Positions 23,879 through 36,099 of a DNA stretch of 64,000 nt are shown here, one piece after another. The notes under the pieces are model-generated. The model saw nothing but the letters and a program-made list of their open reading frames with translations, had not been told where the DNA came from and searched no databases. The translations under genes and the position numbers were made by a program. The stretch is from Acanthaster planci (lineage: Eukaryota > Echinodermata > Asteroidea > Valvatida > Acanthasteridae). Every line of letters begins with the position of its first letter. Positions within the stretch are counted from its first letter, which is position 1. Location of the stretch: assembly GCF_001949145.1 (NCBI RefSeq), contig NW_019091454.1, positions 786,992 through 850,991 on the forward strand, given 5' to 3'.

Positions 23879-23990
23879 GCAGCAACTTGATATGAGAGCA
23901 AGTGTAACTGATGCATTTCTGGAGAAGTTCCAGCTAACAACAGATGAAATCATTGCTTTAAGAGGACCAAGAAGTGGGAAGTTGCTGGAG
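23879..23990 (+). CDS. COG6: COG6 exon
   Basis: A 112-nt exon. The acceptor TTTTCTAG ends at 23878; the donor is GTTTGC at 23991, a weaker GT site than its neighbours. The first base completes the Arg codon of the previous exon. The peptide then reads QQLDMRASVTDAFLEKFQL, then TTDEIIALRG. This matches the very conserved ADAFLSKFQLTSDE block of COG6. The exon ends in phase 0 after SGKLLE, where the family is variable in sequence. The following intron is 16.0 kb and holds the second Polinton and a DIRS copy. Confidence 0.93.
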
Positions 23991-24870
23991 GTTTGCTCAC
24001 TTTGCTTTTAAGTGAATGTTAACATGGAAGATTTGATACAGCTGATGAACATGTGCATGTGCATGTACAGTACAGGCCAGAATTTTTAGCCGGCACGCAA
24101 ACACAAACAGTTAACCTAACACGCTGTTCAATACAGTATTTTTTTGCGTGCATTGCTTGTCCAATGCACGATAAGCCAGGCTGTGAACCTCATCATCTCG
24201 ATGGGCTTACAGATCACAGATGTCACTGACGACATACAGTATAGTGAACAACTGCACATGCAGTGCTGTGGGTCTGACTTTGTGCATGATGTAATGAAAA
24301 CACCAATAAGTAAAATCATGGAAGGTAAAAGCATGTAGTGCTGGCTGACTGCATGTAGATGACTAGAACTGGTGATGAAGTGTCATGATACAGCTTTTTT
24401 CTTAGTTCTTGATCATTAACATTATTCAGTGTCATTGCATCTAAAATTTTTCAAAATCCAATGAAATTGGTCACTTTAATATACATGTACATGTACCGTA
24501 GTGCACCTTGTGTGTTTGGATAGTACAGATTTATTTTCCAAATCTTAGCTTGGGATCGACTGAAGTGACGGTGACGCTTTTCCTGGTTCTGGATTACTTT
24601 TGAGCAATTCTGGGTCTTAACAAAAACTCCTACACAAATAAAAAGTAACCATAGAAGAAATCTATTTCTCATCCAGAGTCATTATAACAAGCTGATTTTC
24701 TAAAGTAGGCCGTCATCTGAGACTAAGAAACAGGCTGTAAAAATGAGTTCCGTTCCAGCAATGCTGGGAATACTTTTGAATGCATAAATGTGAGGTTCTG
24801 TACATCCGAAACACCAGTTGGATGTTTTGTACATCACGTTTAAATGTATATGCTTTGACTGTTGTCGACA

Positions 24871-25577
24871 TGGGGCGACAGCCGAAAAAAAAGTCGGAAG
24901 CCGTTAAACAGATTTACAAAATGTCGCCTGTGACTTGGCCTTAATTTGTCATGGTGAATGCAGTGTCGGAATTTAAAGGCAAATTTAAAAAGTTGTTAGC
25001 CAAACACGCAGTTGAAATTCAAGTGGGCAAACCCGACGTCCATAGGTCGTTGGGAATTGTCGAACGGTTTAACCGCACATGGGCCAAGCATTTATTTTGT
25101 CATCAATGCGAAGAAATGTTAAATGTAGGTGAACGAAATGTAGAACGGGTGAAGCATCTGCATCAAGTAATAAAATTGCTCAACGAGGAAAAGACTAGAT
25201 TAATTGACGAAGATCCCGCAGCAGCCATCAAGTTGGACCATGTGAAACAAGCATCCAGTGCGCCTCCTAGGGTTAGTGATAAACAACTAAAAGAACTTTT
25301 CCAAAAAGAACTTTCTTCAGATGTTTTGGTTTAATTTAGGTGTCTCTATTACCCGGGTGAACAAGAAGGCGGCACCCTCAAAAGGGTGACCGATCCAGTC
25401 TGGTCCGTAGACGTTTATCAAATGGAGAAGCGCACGAGTCAATTTAAACAGGTCAATGGCAAGAGGGTGAAAACGAGGCCCACTTTGTACTATCTACTCG
25501 AGGGACCCAAACAAAGTTTTGTCAGTGAAGAACTTCCGGAAGACACCGAATTGCCGCCTTCTCGAACAGATAAATAA
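24871..25577 (+). pseudogene. Polinton integrase, C-terminal part, decayed
   Basis: A short ATG-started piece (GRQPKKKSEAVKQIYKM) runs into a stop, then frame 24951-25334 resumes with EFKGKFKKLLAKHAVEI and HRSLGIVERFNRTWAKHLF. That is the end of a retroviral-type (rve) integrase catalytic core. The catalytic Glu is probably within the SLGIVERFN helix. A single in-frame TAA at 25332 splits off the next block (25335-25577), YYPGEQEGG...DPVWSVDVYQ and YYLLEGPKQSFVSEEL, the chromo-like C-terminal domain of Polinton integrases. The catalytic Asp-containing core is deleted. It converges on the polymerase gene. Confidence 0.8.
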
Positions 25578-25588
25578 TGCCCGTAGGC

Positions 25589-28500
25589 CTATGTATCAAC
25601 GCCATTTTGCAATCGGTAACACTTTGTGTCCAATGGGGAAAGGCTCAGCTTATTTTGCGAGACTGTAAATAACAGATGTTTATCAGATCTGAAAAGTTGT
25701 TGTTTTTTAAAATGTTGCGGTTTTTCAAATAGGCACCTTTTAAAAGCCTCGTGCGTTACCCATTTTTCAGTTATTACTTTAGTAACTCCCTTTGCCTTTT
25801 TCAAATTTTGTTGTTCCGTTAAAATGGAGTACATTTTCGGGCGTAGGCAAATGGCTCCCGATATCACTTGACCAACAAATTCTTCTTTCGTTTTGCCGAT
25901 GACTTTTTATTTTTTGAATCGTAAAGTCGATGATCCGCTGGGTAATTGCTCAAACCAAATAACTTGCGCTTTTTACATAGGTAATTGGTCAAATCATTGA
26001 TTTTGAATCTCAACTAATAGGCTGTCGGTGTCAGTGTACAAAAGACAGACGTCCGAGCCAAAACCCGCTTTTAACTCTTGTAGTAGAAGTCGAACATTAA
26101 AGTTTTGAATAGATCTAACACACTTACAACACAGTAAATTGGCTTATTTAACTTTGCTTTTGTGCGGTACATTTCGACAAATGAGAGATCAATGAGAGAT
26201 CGCACTCTTTAAACGGAGTCGTCATTTTATAGTTTGGTTTAAAAGTTAGTTTCTTGTACCTTTCGGTGTCTTGAAAATCTCTCAGCAAATGTCCGTTGAT
26301 GCGATATCTAACATTTTCCATTGTCTTGCCAAATACTGAATTATTCATCAATTTGATAAAGTCCTTTTTGAAATTGGACTTGCCCAATTTTCGCAACTTG
26401 GTATTTTTGTCGATGTAATTTTTAAAAGACATTGCTCGTTGAACCTCTTGTAGTTGTAAAACGAGTTCCAGGTACTTTTGCAACGTGCGATAGTGTACCA
26501 CATATTTGTTCTTGGTGCCCAAAGTCGTCACCAGCTTGTCTATTAAAGTAACCCTATCTCTGCTCGATAGCAAGTCACTTTGATAATCCGAAAGCCATTT
26601 GTTGAGGACCGAAATATTTTTGGGTGCCAGCGGGAAATCGTTGTGTTTGTCGTGTAAGTGTTTTGGATAATCTAAAGTTAGGGCCGGCGACCAGTTAGAC
26701 CCGGTTTGNNNNNNNNNNNNNNNNNNNNNNNNNNNNNNNNNNNNNNNNNNNNNNNNNNNNNNNNNNNNNNNNNNNNNNNNNNNNNCCTGCTTGTGGTTTT
26801 TAATCCTTCAGCTCTATACAATGTTTACACTAATTCGCTTAGACCCCTTTTCATTTGTGGAAGCGTGGTGGGAGAAGCCTTTCATCAGGGACTTTGAAAT
26901 GCCAATGTGCAGACAGGCCTGATACCGGCCTGGAGTAGCCTGAATAGCGGGCAGGCATTATACAGGGTGGGCTACCAGGGGGCCCTTTTCAAACCGGGTC
27001 TAAATGGTCGCCGGCCCTTACTTCGAGCATATAGCCTTTCGACGCTTTCGGTGAAAGTTTTGAAATTTACCTGGGAGTAAATTTGGCCATGTCTTTTGTT
27101 TATCGAAAGTTTCTTACGGGTAACGGTTGACTCATGGCCCAACCATACAAGTTATTTGCGTCCAGATACATGATGTAAGACGTCTGAATATTTGGATCGT
27201 AGTCTTTTAAATCTGGATTATTAGCTTGGGCAAAACATTTCGGCCCGACACTCGAAATGCCGCCTCTTTTGGCCCTTTCGAAAAATAGGTGCTTGTCAAT
27301 GTGGCCAGGTCCAAACAGTACTTCTTCTTACAGACTTTACGAAAATTTTCAAATACGCCTGCTAAAAGCAAAGTATCCGTATAGATCGTGGTAGTCTCCG
27401 AGATTTTGACAGTCGAAAGCTTGCCACACGTGTCAGGCTCTTGTATATTCTTCTTTGCGTACGGTTTGCTGCTTCAACGAGCCATAAAAAGCGTCTATAG
27501 GAGGCAGTTTGATTTCTTCAAATCAGTCAAAGGAGTCTATGTACTCGTAAGGATAAATTCCTTTCTCTAAAAGCAAGTCCAAGTTGTCTGGGAACCTTGC
27601 ACAGAGCAGGTTGAAATCTTCCGGAGAACAATTTTTAACCAATCTATCGAGTGATGCAGCCATGAAATGAAACGAGTCGAGGAATCTGAGTTGGTCGAGG
27701 CTAAACGAAATGTAAGTTTCGGTGTTTTGGGCAATGACGTTGATTTTACCACCGTCGAATGCTCAAGCTCCTTGCATAATTAAATGCACGTTGTATTTCT
27801 CCAAGTTGTGTAAAATAAAGGGGACTGGCATCTGATTGGGCACCACTCGTAGTTTTAAATTACAGCGTGTGCAGGACCCCTATATTTGCCCGTTACGTGA
27901 CAGTGATCTCTGACTTTGCAAAACTTGTAGATGGGCTTTTCGCAAGTCATGCAAATGTTGTCTCTGAAACCCCGATCTTTTAAGGAACTAAAAGCCACCC
28001 TTTTGCCTTTATTTTTTGGCTCGTCCGGAATTTCGCATCGACACTGAGGTTCTTTGGTTTGGTAAATTGGCTTTTCGCAAATCCAGCAGTCGTTGCGTTT
28101 GTTGTGGAGTTTCTGTAGCTCGGGCGACCAAACAAGGGGCTTTGGATCGGCAAATGTTTTGTTGATCGCGTCAACTTCTCTGGACAGCGATTGCACAAAT
28201 TTAACGGCCGTGTCTTGGCCTCTGTAGTTTTTGCAACTGGTACAAATACCGTCACATTTAACGATCGCATAAGAATAGCCGCATGGCTTGGGTGCTGTAC
28301 TTTGACCGTGTTTGATGGTTTTGGCGAGAGACGCTCCAAAACAGATTCAAAATCCGCGTAGATGATGAAAGGGGTGTCTTGCTTATTTTTGTAATTTTCA
28401 AACTTGAGAATATTTTGACACTTGATAGGTAATTCTACTTTACAAGGCGCCATGTCTATTCCTTGACAATCTTCTTGGTTTCTGCTGAATCTTTCTTTCT

Positions 28501-29232
28501 ATAGAAAGTGAGACAGGCAATTGAAGCACCAATACGATTTGCTGTCATGCTTGTTGACGTCGCCCATCAACCGAGAGACATTTTTAATCCAACAGTAATG
28601 GCCCGTTTCACCTCGGGTAAAATAGAGTAAATTGACGGGCTCACCAATGCGTTTAGTTTTGTAAAGTATATATTTGCCGTCCTTGCTCATGTAACCAAGT
28701 ATGTTAATAGCTAAATTGTTTTGTGATTCGATGCGTGGAATCTGCAACATGGGTGTGGGAAAGTCCACGTTTGCAAAATTTAAGCCGTCGTCTGTTGTGC
28801 AAGTTTTAGTTCTATCCTCGTGTATCTTATAATTTGGATTAGTTTCTAACTGATTTTTGACGTAGTCTGATATGATTTTAAAGCAGCTCTCAATGCCCAG
28901 CGAATGCACTCAGAATCATTTTTGTTTTGAACGTTGATAATTGCAGTTTTAAGTTCTAGTTCTTTAGGTAATGAAATGTAAGTCGCTCCGACTGGGTTAT
29001 ACTTTACCACGTTGATGTAAAATGTGACAACTTTATAAAACACCCAGCTGGATTCTCGTTGCTCGTGAGCTTCCACGTCTTCTAGGTGCTTTGCAATTTG
29101 TTGGTTTAATGCATTTTTGACTTGTTGTTTAGAAATGACTACATTATTTTTACTCGTAAATGTGAAAACGCCTAGTTTAGTTTCGACTCCGGGCTTTTCC
29201 ATTTTGAATTTGACTTTGATGGCCGTTTGCAA
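25589..29232 (-). pseudogene. Polinton protein-primed family B DNA polymerase, decayed, interrupted by a MITE
   Basis: Minus-strand blocks in order: an N-terminal region (29232-28499) with AIINVQNKNDSECIRWAL, PVNLLYFTRGETGHYCWIKN and a CxxC region; exonuclease motif I YADFES (about 28370); a Cys-rich insertion CWICEKPIY...CMTCEKPIY...VRDHCHVTGKYRG (28100-27865); LRFLDSFHFMAASLDRLV (about 27700-27640); HDLYLKTDxLLLA (about 27380); motif A-type LDANNLYGWAM (about 27140-27170); motif B NSVFGKTMENVR (about 26315-26350); motif C YTDTDSLL (about 26010-26035); and a C-terminal block PKMYSILTE...KKAKGV...TFxSDKH-like (25867-25589). Several frameshifts, the N gap at 26709-26785 and the insertion at 26681-27017 make it inactive. 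The enzyme would replicate the linear element. Confidence 0.85.
26681..27017. mobile_element. Harbinger-like MITE inserted in the Polinton polymerase
   Basis: Terminal inverted repeats start GGGCCGGCGACCA at both ends and match at 27 of the 28 positions visible before the gap. TTA at 26678-26680 and 27018-27020 is a direct duplication. Host polymerase reading frames on both sides agree when one TTA copy and the element are ignored, which independently fixes the borders. A 3-bp TTA/TAA duplication fits PIF/Harbinger. The interior includes 77 N and has no visible ORF. The insertion lies between the motif A and motif B regions of the polymerase. Confidence 0.8.
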
Positions 29233-29378
29233 CTTGTAAGAACCAATATCTTTAAACTAGGCCAATGCTTTGTCTTGGATATACTTTTTGTAAAAATCGA
29301 AAAAGTGAATCAATCGTCAGCAATGAAAGTAGGTGTCAATTCCCAGTTTCTATAGTTGCCTTTAAAGCGCCTGATTCT

Positions 29379-29666
29379 TTAGATGTTTACCTCTTCGATT
29401 GCTTGCGGTTTAATGTATGATTTAATCGCGGTGATTAGGTCTTTTCGTAATACGTTGCCTTTTGTGCCAGTGGCTGTAAATGATATGTCGTTGTCTTGTG
29501 CTATTTTTAAAAGCTGATGATACGATTTGCAGGTAAGATTTCTAAATTGTTGTTGGCTCACTTGAATCGCTCGTACCAGCTTGGGCTTGGCTTGACTTTT
29601 TTTACGAGATGGAGATAATGGAATGTGATATTGTTTGACAAACTTGGATAGAAATGATTTTTTCAA
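29379..29666 (-). pseudogene. Polinton small ORF with SAP-like motif
   Basis: A 95-residue open frame starting with ATG at 29664-29666. The first half is basic (PSRKKSQAKPKLVR). The second half, YHQLLKIAQDNDIS...TGTKGNVLRKDLITAIKSY, has the L..A...G/D(I)...G.K..L...I pattern of SAP DNA-binding helices. It lies upstream of, and on the same strand as, the polymerase remnant, near what should be the element's terminus. The frame is intact, but the rest of the element is dead, so it is listed as a relic. Function inferred from motif shape only. Confidence 0.5.
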
Positions 29667-29719
29667 TCGTCTAAAGTCTGCTAAGATAGGGCGTCATTGT
29701 GATTTTTTGGAGTGTTCAT

Positions 29720-29740
29720 GTCTCTATTTATATAAAGGGT
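29720..29740 (-). promoter_or_regulatory. TATA-like core promoter of the Polinton polymerase side
   Basis: On the minus strand the sequence reads TTTATATAAATAG about 60 bp upstream of the ATG of the SAP-like ORF, with no other strong TATA nearby. Position and orientation suit transcription into the small ORF and polymerase. The adjacent AGTGTTCATG may belong to the Polinton terminal repeat. Inference only. Confidence 0.35.
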
Positions 29741-29879
29741 TTTCTTTCTCCATTTTTTGTCACTTGAAAATCAGCAGTTGTTTGTTTTAAATTTACATGT
29801 AATATGGTGGAATCATGCAAGAGTAAGCTCTGTGTTAATCCACCCAGTTTTGTTACATTCGGTTTGTGTCACCACATCA

Positions 29880-31860
29880 AACCCAGAACTTGATCGGAAC
29901 CACGTGACTTTTGTCCCCGCTGCCAACCTTGTATGCCCGAAAACACCTGTAGAATCTGCCATACACGGGGTGATGAGGATTGGGACTCAGTAACCACTTA
30001 GCTTAATTCCCGGTCCCCATCAGTTGATTTGACTGCCTGTACTTCACCAGACTCTTTGTGTCACAAGCGGTCGTCAAAGTAAAAATCGGGGTCATCTGAG
30101 TCACTTACCGGGGACACACTTCCTGGGCCTCTAAACCCCTGGTATAAATGCTCTACAGGGTTGCCCTTGTACCGAAGACATGCATTCCGGGCCTCCAGCA
30201 CCCTATTCCCAGTAAACAAAGAAATAAGAGCTAAGACCACGCTGGAGCTGCACTCCCTGGACCTCCACTCCCTGGACCTCCACTCCCTGGACCTCCAGTC
30301 TCCAGCCCCTCATGTGGCAGAAATACATGTACCTTCTTGGAAATGATGTGATTGCTTAACATACACTGTACTGCCAACAGATGATCCGGCAGCAAACCTA
30401 AATGACCAGCGTTCTTTAAAAAAATATACAGGCCCACCAGATTCACAGGATCCAGATTTCCTGGCATTTCTTATTGCCTGCTGTTGTGTCGACCCGATCC
30501 AAACATGAGCGGCTGTACAAAAATGGCAGCCATTTGTGGCAAGAGATGTTTGGCCCTTTCGGGTGCTGTGGTCTGACTCTGATGATTTCTGACACTCCTG
30601 ACGATGTCAGACACCGTCAGAGATAAAATCATGGCCGCATGGCACATAAATCCCCATTTGCCAGTCGTGAAAGGAATAAAATTTAAGAACCGCCGAGGTT
30701 CTTGGAGGAAATGACTATTCAACTCCTGTTGGCTCCTATTCGGGGCCAGTAGGGAGCCATCTGAAACATGTCACAAAGACTTGGGTCCATTTTTTGTCAA
30801 GACAAGTGGGTACTCAATATCATCGGACTGGGATACACTCAAAGTTTACAAACAGGCCATTTTTGGCTCATCCAACACCTATTTCTGTCGACACCCAACA
30901 GCGTCTCGTTCTCAAACAAAATTCAAACCTTACTTCAAAAGAAAGCAATTCACCTTGTAAAACCTCAAGATGCCAATCGAGGATTCCTCTCATCATTCTT
31001 CCTCATGCCAAAGTGCAAGTAGCATCCCATTCTAAACCTGAAAGCATTAAACAGATACATTTGCCCGAGAAGATTTAGAATGGAATCTCTGCGCACAGTT
31101 CTTGATGCTCTACCAGTACCAGCCTGGGCAGCCTCACTAGACTTTAATGTAGGATGTATACCTTCATGTCCCAATTCACAAGGAACACACTCAATTTCTT
31201 CAGTTGCTGTATAGTGGCCCAACTTACAAGTTCAGTTGCCAACCATAGGCTCTCAACAGCCCGAGGAATGTTTACCAGATTAGCCCAAACTGTAGCCTCA
31301 GTTCTGTAGAGACAGAATATTCAGATCTTTGTTCATCTCGACAACTGGCTCATCGTGGGTTCTTCAAGGGAACAGACTGTGAAAGCGGTCAGTTTAACAC
31401 AAAATTAAACTCGTCACCTGGGGTTTCTGATAAATCCAAAGAAACCAAAGCTAGAACCCTCCCCAAATCCAGTTTATCTTCGAGTGGAGCTAGATCTTGT
31501 GTGCGGCGTGGCCAAAACCCACTTAACGCAGAATTAACAATCTAATAGAGTGTGTTGCTCTTTTCCTTTCCACCGAAAGCTACCAGCTTTGGCTTGGCTG
31601 TGCCTTCTGAGTTTCATCGCAAGTCTGATCGATCAACAGTCTTGAATAACATTTAACTTTTATGACATCTAAACCAGGGCATGTTCATAAGTTGCCCACC
31701 TTTGCGCCCGCTTAGTTCACTCTTGGGACTTGGTCTTAGTCCTTACAACCTTGACCAAATCTCTGGTTGAACCCCGGGCTGATGCTTCTCTGCTTTTAAC
31801 TTTTGACAGTACATTTACCCTTGAAAACACTTTTTCTGGTACACTCCGAACTCCGAATTG
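29880..31860 (+). mobile_element. DIRS1-like element remnant: gag zinc-finger region and RT
   Basis: Around 29910-29985 one frame reads DFCPRCQPCMPENTCRICH, then DEDWDS. The clustered cysteines resemble the N-terminal Cys-rich part of DIRS gag. Three perfect 15-bp repeats (CACTCCCTGGACCTC) lie at 30251-30295. From about 30770 the RT begins (GSIFCQDKWVLNII), with KKAIHLVKPQDANRGFLSSF at 30934-30993, LKALNRYI near 31038 and PAWAASLDFNVG near 31120. Beyond that the frames are shattered to about 31860, including an FISTTGSSW block replacing YLDD. Heavily decayed, older-looking than the 4.2-7.6 kb copy. Confidence 0.65.
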
Positions 31861-34800
31861 AGCATTATAACCGCACAGCGTCATAACTAACTGGATATGC
31901 AACATGTACAACGCACATGTGTACATGTATCTATGTCATGTGTGTACATTACGAGTGCATTTACTGGTAGATGTACTTGTGTGTAAGTGTAGTATGGTTT
32001 GCATACATTAATCAGATCTTCACCATTATATATTTGTTTTGTTGCAAATGTGGGATACAAGGTTTAAAATTACCATACTTTGTAAAACAAAATTGCACAT
32101 ACATGTACATGTGTATTCAGTACAGATACAATTAATTGACAGGTTCCACAAACAGTAACAGTCCAAAGTCCCTGGCACCTCGAAAAAAGTTACTTTCATG
32201 GAAAGGGTTTCATCCAGAAATATCTTGAAATTATTCAGTTACCTATGATACTTAACAATTTTGGGCAGTCATTTGAAAGACGAATGCTTGCGAGCTTTGT
32301 TTGGTGGTCAGTAGTTTGCTTGGTTCCACAAACATTTACTGTTTCCACAAACCAGGCCATCTGTAGTTTACGTCTTTCCCATAGCAGAACGGCTTTTGGT
32401 TTGAAAAAAATCACTGCGATGATCATTTACAAGAGCGAAAACCCAGCATCACGCAGAACGCACAGGTACTGCTGTTGTGAACTGCGATTGGCAAAATCTT
32501 CTTAGGTGTGGAATCAAAAATATATTGACCGTTCGCACACGTACAAATGCTAGGAATGCATTGTTTTGTTCAAGCTACCTCCACTTTGCATGTGTGAGAA
32601 CCGCCATCCTGTTCCCCTCAGTTCCTCTACAACAAAACACCTGTCACAGGTTCTGCACACAGCAAGATGTTGTGGCCCCCATTGTGGCACAAAACCTATG
32701 CGAAGAAAATGTGAAATTCCCAAAACTAGAATGGTGTTCTAACAAACGTCCATGGATAGGAAATAAAATTCTTGGTGAACAGCGAACTGTGGGGAAAATT
32801 AAATGTTGGGTCAGGCTTGTGCTTGAGACATTTCTTTTTAATTCTCTGAAGTAGAGCACTTAAGTGCTGCATTCCACAAAGTAATACCTTGCTTCTTATC
32901 AACAAAAAGATATACATTGTGTAGAGTTTTGAGAGGAGTAGAAAGTCCTTCGAGCCTTTGAGGTTTGCCCATCGCACCATTAGATTCATTGGGTATGTAG
33001 AGCCTGCCTATACCCAACTTGAAGAATAAACATTAGTGTGTATGAGGTCAGCACTCTGCACACTGGAATTAGGGGAAGGATTTTGAGCCCTCCAATCGCA
33101 TTATTATTTTCATTCTAGGTTGTATCCCTCCCTATCAGAGCGCATTATCGCCTCTACAAATTTATTCTACCATTTCAGAGTTTTTCATTGAGATCTAGGA
33201 AAAAAACATTTCAGCCCCCAACTGGCTGTTCTTTTTAAAGATTTTTAATCTTTAAGTTTTAAGCACCTCCAGCAAAAAGAATATTCCTGCTTTTGCACAT
33301 TAAAAAAAAAAAATCCAATGATACCTGTGGGTCACAGATTTTAAGGGTTGGAATTCATGTTTAATTTGCTAAATGTTTAGCAACTTTTCAATTTGCCGTT
33401 TAAGGGTTTGGCCAACACAAAAAATAAAAGCCTGTGAGCTCTGTTTCTGCCCAAGACGTTAGTTTTTTAATGCATGTACAGTGTGTAGCTCAACAACAAT
33501 GCATTTGTGGTTGTCTGAGTGTATGCTGGTGTGCTATTATTGATGACAAAAAAGAAAGAGAAAATGAAGGGGAAATGGTCGCAATTTATTACCGTGTTAT
33601 TATGAGAAAAATATTCATTTGGCCTGTTCAGCAGAAATTTTTTTCTTCCAAAAAGGTGCTTAAATGTTTTGTAGAAGAAGTTGTTTATAAATTTTGAGGC
33701 CTGGAAAATACTATTTGCCATAAATTAAATTGTGAGGCCTGAAAAACCCTATTTGCCATAATTTAATGTCAAGAGAAGGAGATGAAGAACATTAATATCC
33801 AGGGCTGTACAACAAAGTCTGGCTAGGGGCCAGGCAGAGTCCAGGCAGTGACTTCAAGGGGCCCAAGATTTCCCATGGTTATGCTGTTTCTTGGCAACAG
33901 TGGCATAATACTGGGGCTTCACAGGTGTAACAGTTCTACCAATGGCTGCTTTACTTGCAAAGAATCAATTTATTAATTGGCTGAGGATTTATGATCAATA
34001 CATCTGCCCAGCATGTCTTCCTACAAATAGTGGAATCTTCAAAGATAGCCTGAGTGACCTAGACCCAAATGCTTAAAAAGATACATTGTGTCTAAAGGAG
34101 CAATAGAGCTGTCAATCACTCCTCAGAAGATTTATTTTTGCCAGCATTTTTTTATCTTCAGGGTTTGCTGAGCCACTTGCAAATAATCATTTAGTCCCAA
34201 GGTATTTTTTGGTGTATTGGCATATAAGTCAATTAAAATCATGATGTTAATTATTAAAAGAGTCAAATATTTTTGTTCGATGTTCAGACAAATCAAATTT
34301 TGGGAAGGGTACTTAAGGGTTTAGACTAGACTGACCAGCTCTAAGCCAGAGTTATTGAGAGTTCCTGAAGTGTCGACTTTTGCAGCGTCACGATTTTGAA
34401 AATATAAACCCAGATTGTACCAATTGAACTTTGTGAAACCTTCAACAGTTACATGTAGTTCCTTTTAAATGTCTTGGAAAATTTCTTTAACAGATTTAAT
34501 TTGTTTCGTTGATATGGTTAAACTATCAACGTCCAACACTTACTGTCATGGAAAAGTTTTCATCCAGACATATCCAAAACAGCTAGCAGTTGGAGGTGAT
34601 AATTCGGATAATTTATTTTATCGTTTTGGGATAAAATGCATTATTCACTACAACGCACATTGTTTAGTCTTTGAAACAGTCCGGGTCATCTGGCTTATAC
34701 CATGGTGAACAAGGCACTACTGTCTCACCCATCACTGTCTTGCACTAGCTGGCCTAATGGGATCAGCAAAGTGGCTGCATGGCCTTGCATCAATCAGCAG

Positions 34801-35334
34801 AGGCCTCACAGGGTTCAGAGAATGTGGCACATCTTGGGGCCCAGACACCTAAACTGTCTCGAGGGGAATAATTGGTGAAGCCAGAAGACCTCAAGGAAAT
34901 AATGGTTGAACCACAGCAAGTTTAAAATGGGCCACTTCGGCTTAGATTTTCGAGGCGGCAACACACAAATTAAACCCACCACCTCCCCATCTCCACCATA
35001 ATTTTTTGACTATAAATTTAGCTTTTACTGGTTTAATGGCAGGAACTACCTGGGAGCGACACACAGTTTCCGAAGTAAACAAATAAACAATTTAGGCGAC
35101 TTATCTTGCAGGGATTATAACGTTAGTTGTTAGTAATGGTTCGTTTTGTTTTTCTTAAACACTATGCCAAGCACCCTCCTGTTCTGGTGGGGCTTATTCC
35201 AACCGCCTGTTCAAGCGGTGGAAAAAAACGGTGTGCTTTACGTATGATTTTCTTAATTCATAGGATAAATAGAATCACATGACGATTAATTATAGGACAA
35301 GCACCTACTGGTTCCGGTGGGATTTGTCTGCATG
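31861..35334. other. COG6 intron sequence with minor repeats
   Basis: No gene. Contains the second copy of the 11.08-11.21 kb repeat at about 32530-32660. A 39-bp tandem duplication (GAGGCCTG...CTATTTGCCATAA) lies at about 33695-33772. A diverged pair of blocks (CATGGAAA...TTTCATCCAGA) lies at about 32200 and 34550. ACATGTACATGT sites occur near 32100. Confidence 0.5.
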
Positions 35335-35570
35335 GCAAGTGTGCCAAGGAATTCCAACCTGCTATGCCAAGTGTGGCAAGTCTTTCTGCTAACAACCTTG
35401 CCTTTTTCTGCCAAGTATGGCAAGCCTTTGGCGAGTTTGTTCCTGTTTTTCTGCCAAGTGTGGCAAATATCTCTTTGGCAAGTGTGCCTGAGTTTCTGCC
35501 AAGTGTGGCAAGTATGGCAAGTGTGCCAGGAAAATCTTACAGAATTTCTGCCAAGTGTGGCAATAGAAAG
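35335..35570. repeat. Degenerate array of the near-palindrome TGCCAAGTGTGGCA
   Basis: At least seven copies of TGCCAAGTGTGGCA or its variants (with AAGTATGGCAA and TGGCAAGTGTGCC) occur in 235 bp with irregular spacing. The unit is itself an imperfect dyad (TGCCA...TGGCA), so copies pair with each other in many registers. All three plus frames read through it, giving spurious W/Q-rich ORFs. Confidence 0.75.
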
Positions 35571-36099
35571 TGGCTTTGAAATCGGCAAAAACAAATAAAC
35601 CTGCTGTTCGGAATCTTTGCCAAAAACCGAAACGTGTGGTGTCAATGCGTGGTTTGTGCACATATAGTTGGAGCATAATTGTCCGCCTAATGTGAGTTCC
35701 TTTCTTACCCAAAAATGCAGCTGTGCACCTCCTACAGATGGGGGAAATCATGGAATATAATGGTCGGTAATGGTACTTTAATAGTACAATACAATGGTCA
35801 AGTACTTTTAGGAAAACAAGTAGATTAAAAAAAAAGTATTTATGGAAGACCCGTTGTTATGAGAATAATCACTGGCCATTCATAATTGTTCAAATCAAGA
35901 GAAAAATAAAAGTAGCAAGGGAATACAATCAGGAGAGTATTCCAAATAAAGTCTCTGAGGAGCTTTCATCCAACCAAAGATTGACAGCTGACCAACCATC
36001 ATGTATTACAATTGCTCCACCAGACTTGGTTGGGTGGTCTGATTGATAGCCCCCTTGGCATTTCTTCATCGAAACTTTGGGCGACGTTTGGCTTTTGTT

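Noticed and set aside
35286-35751. Several overlapping ORFs of 70-125 residues
   Set aside because: Produced by the TGCCAAGTGTGGCA array, which lacks stops in several frames.
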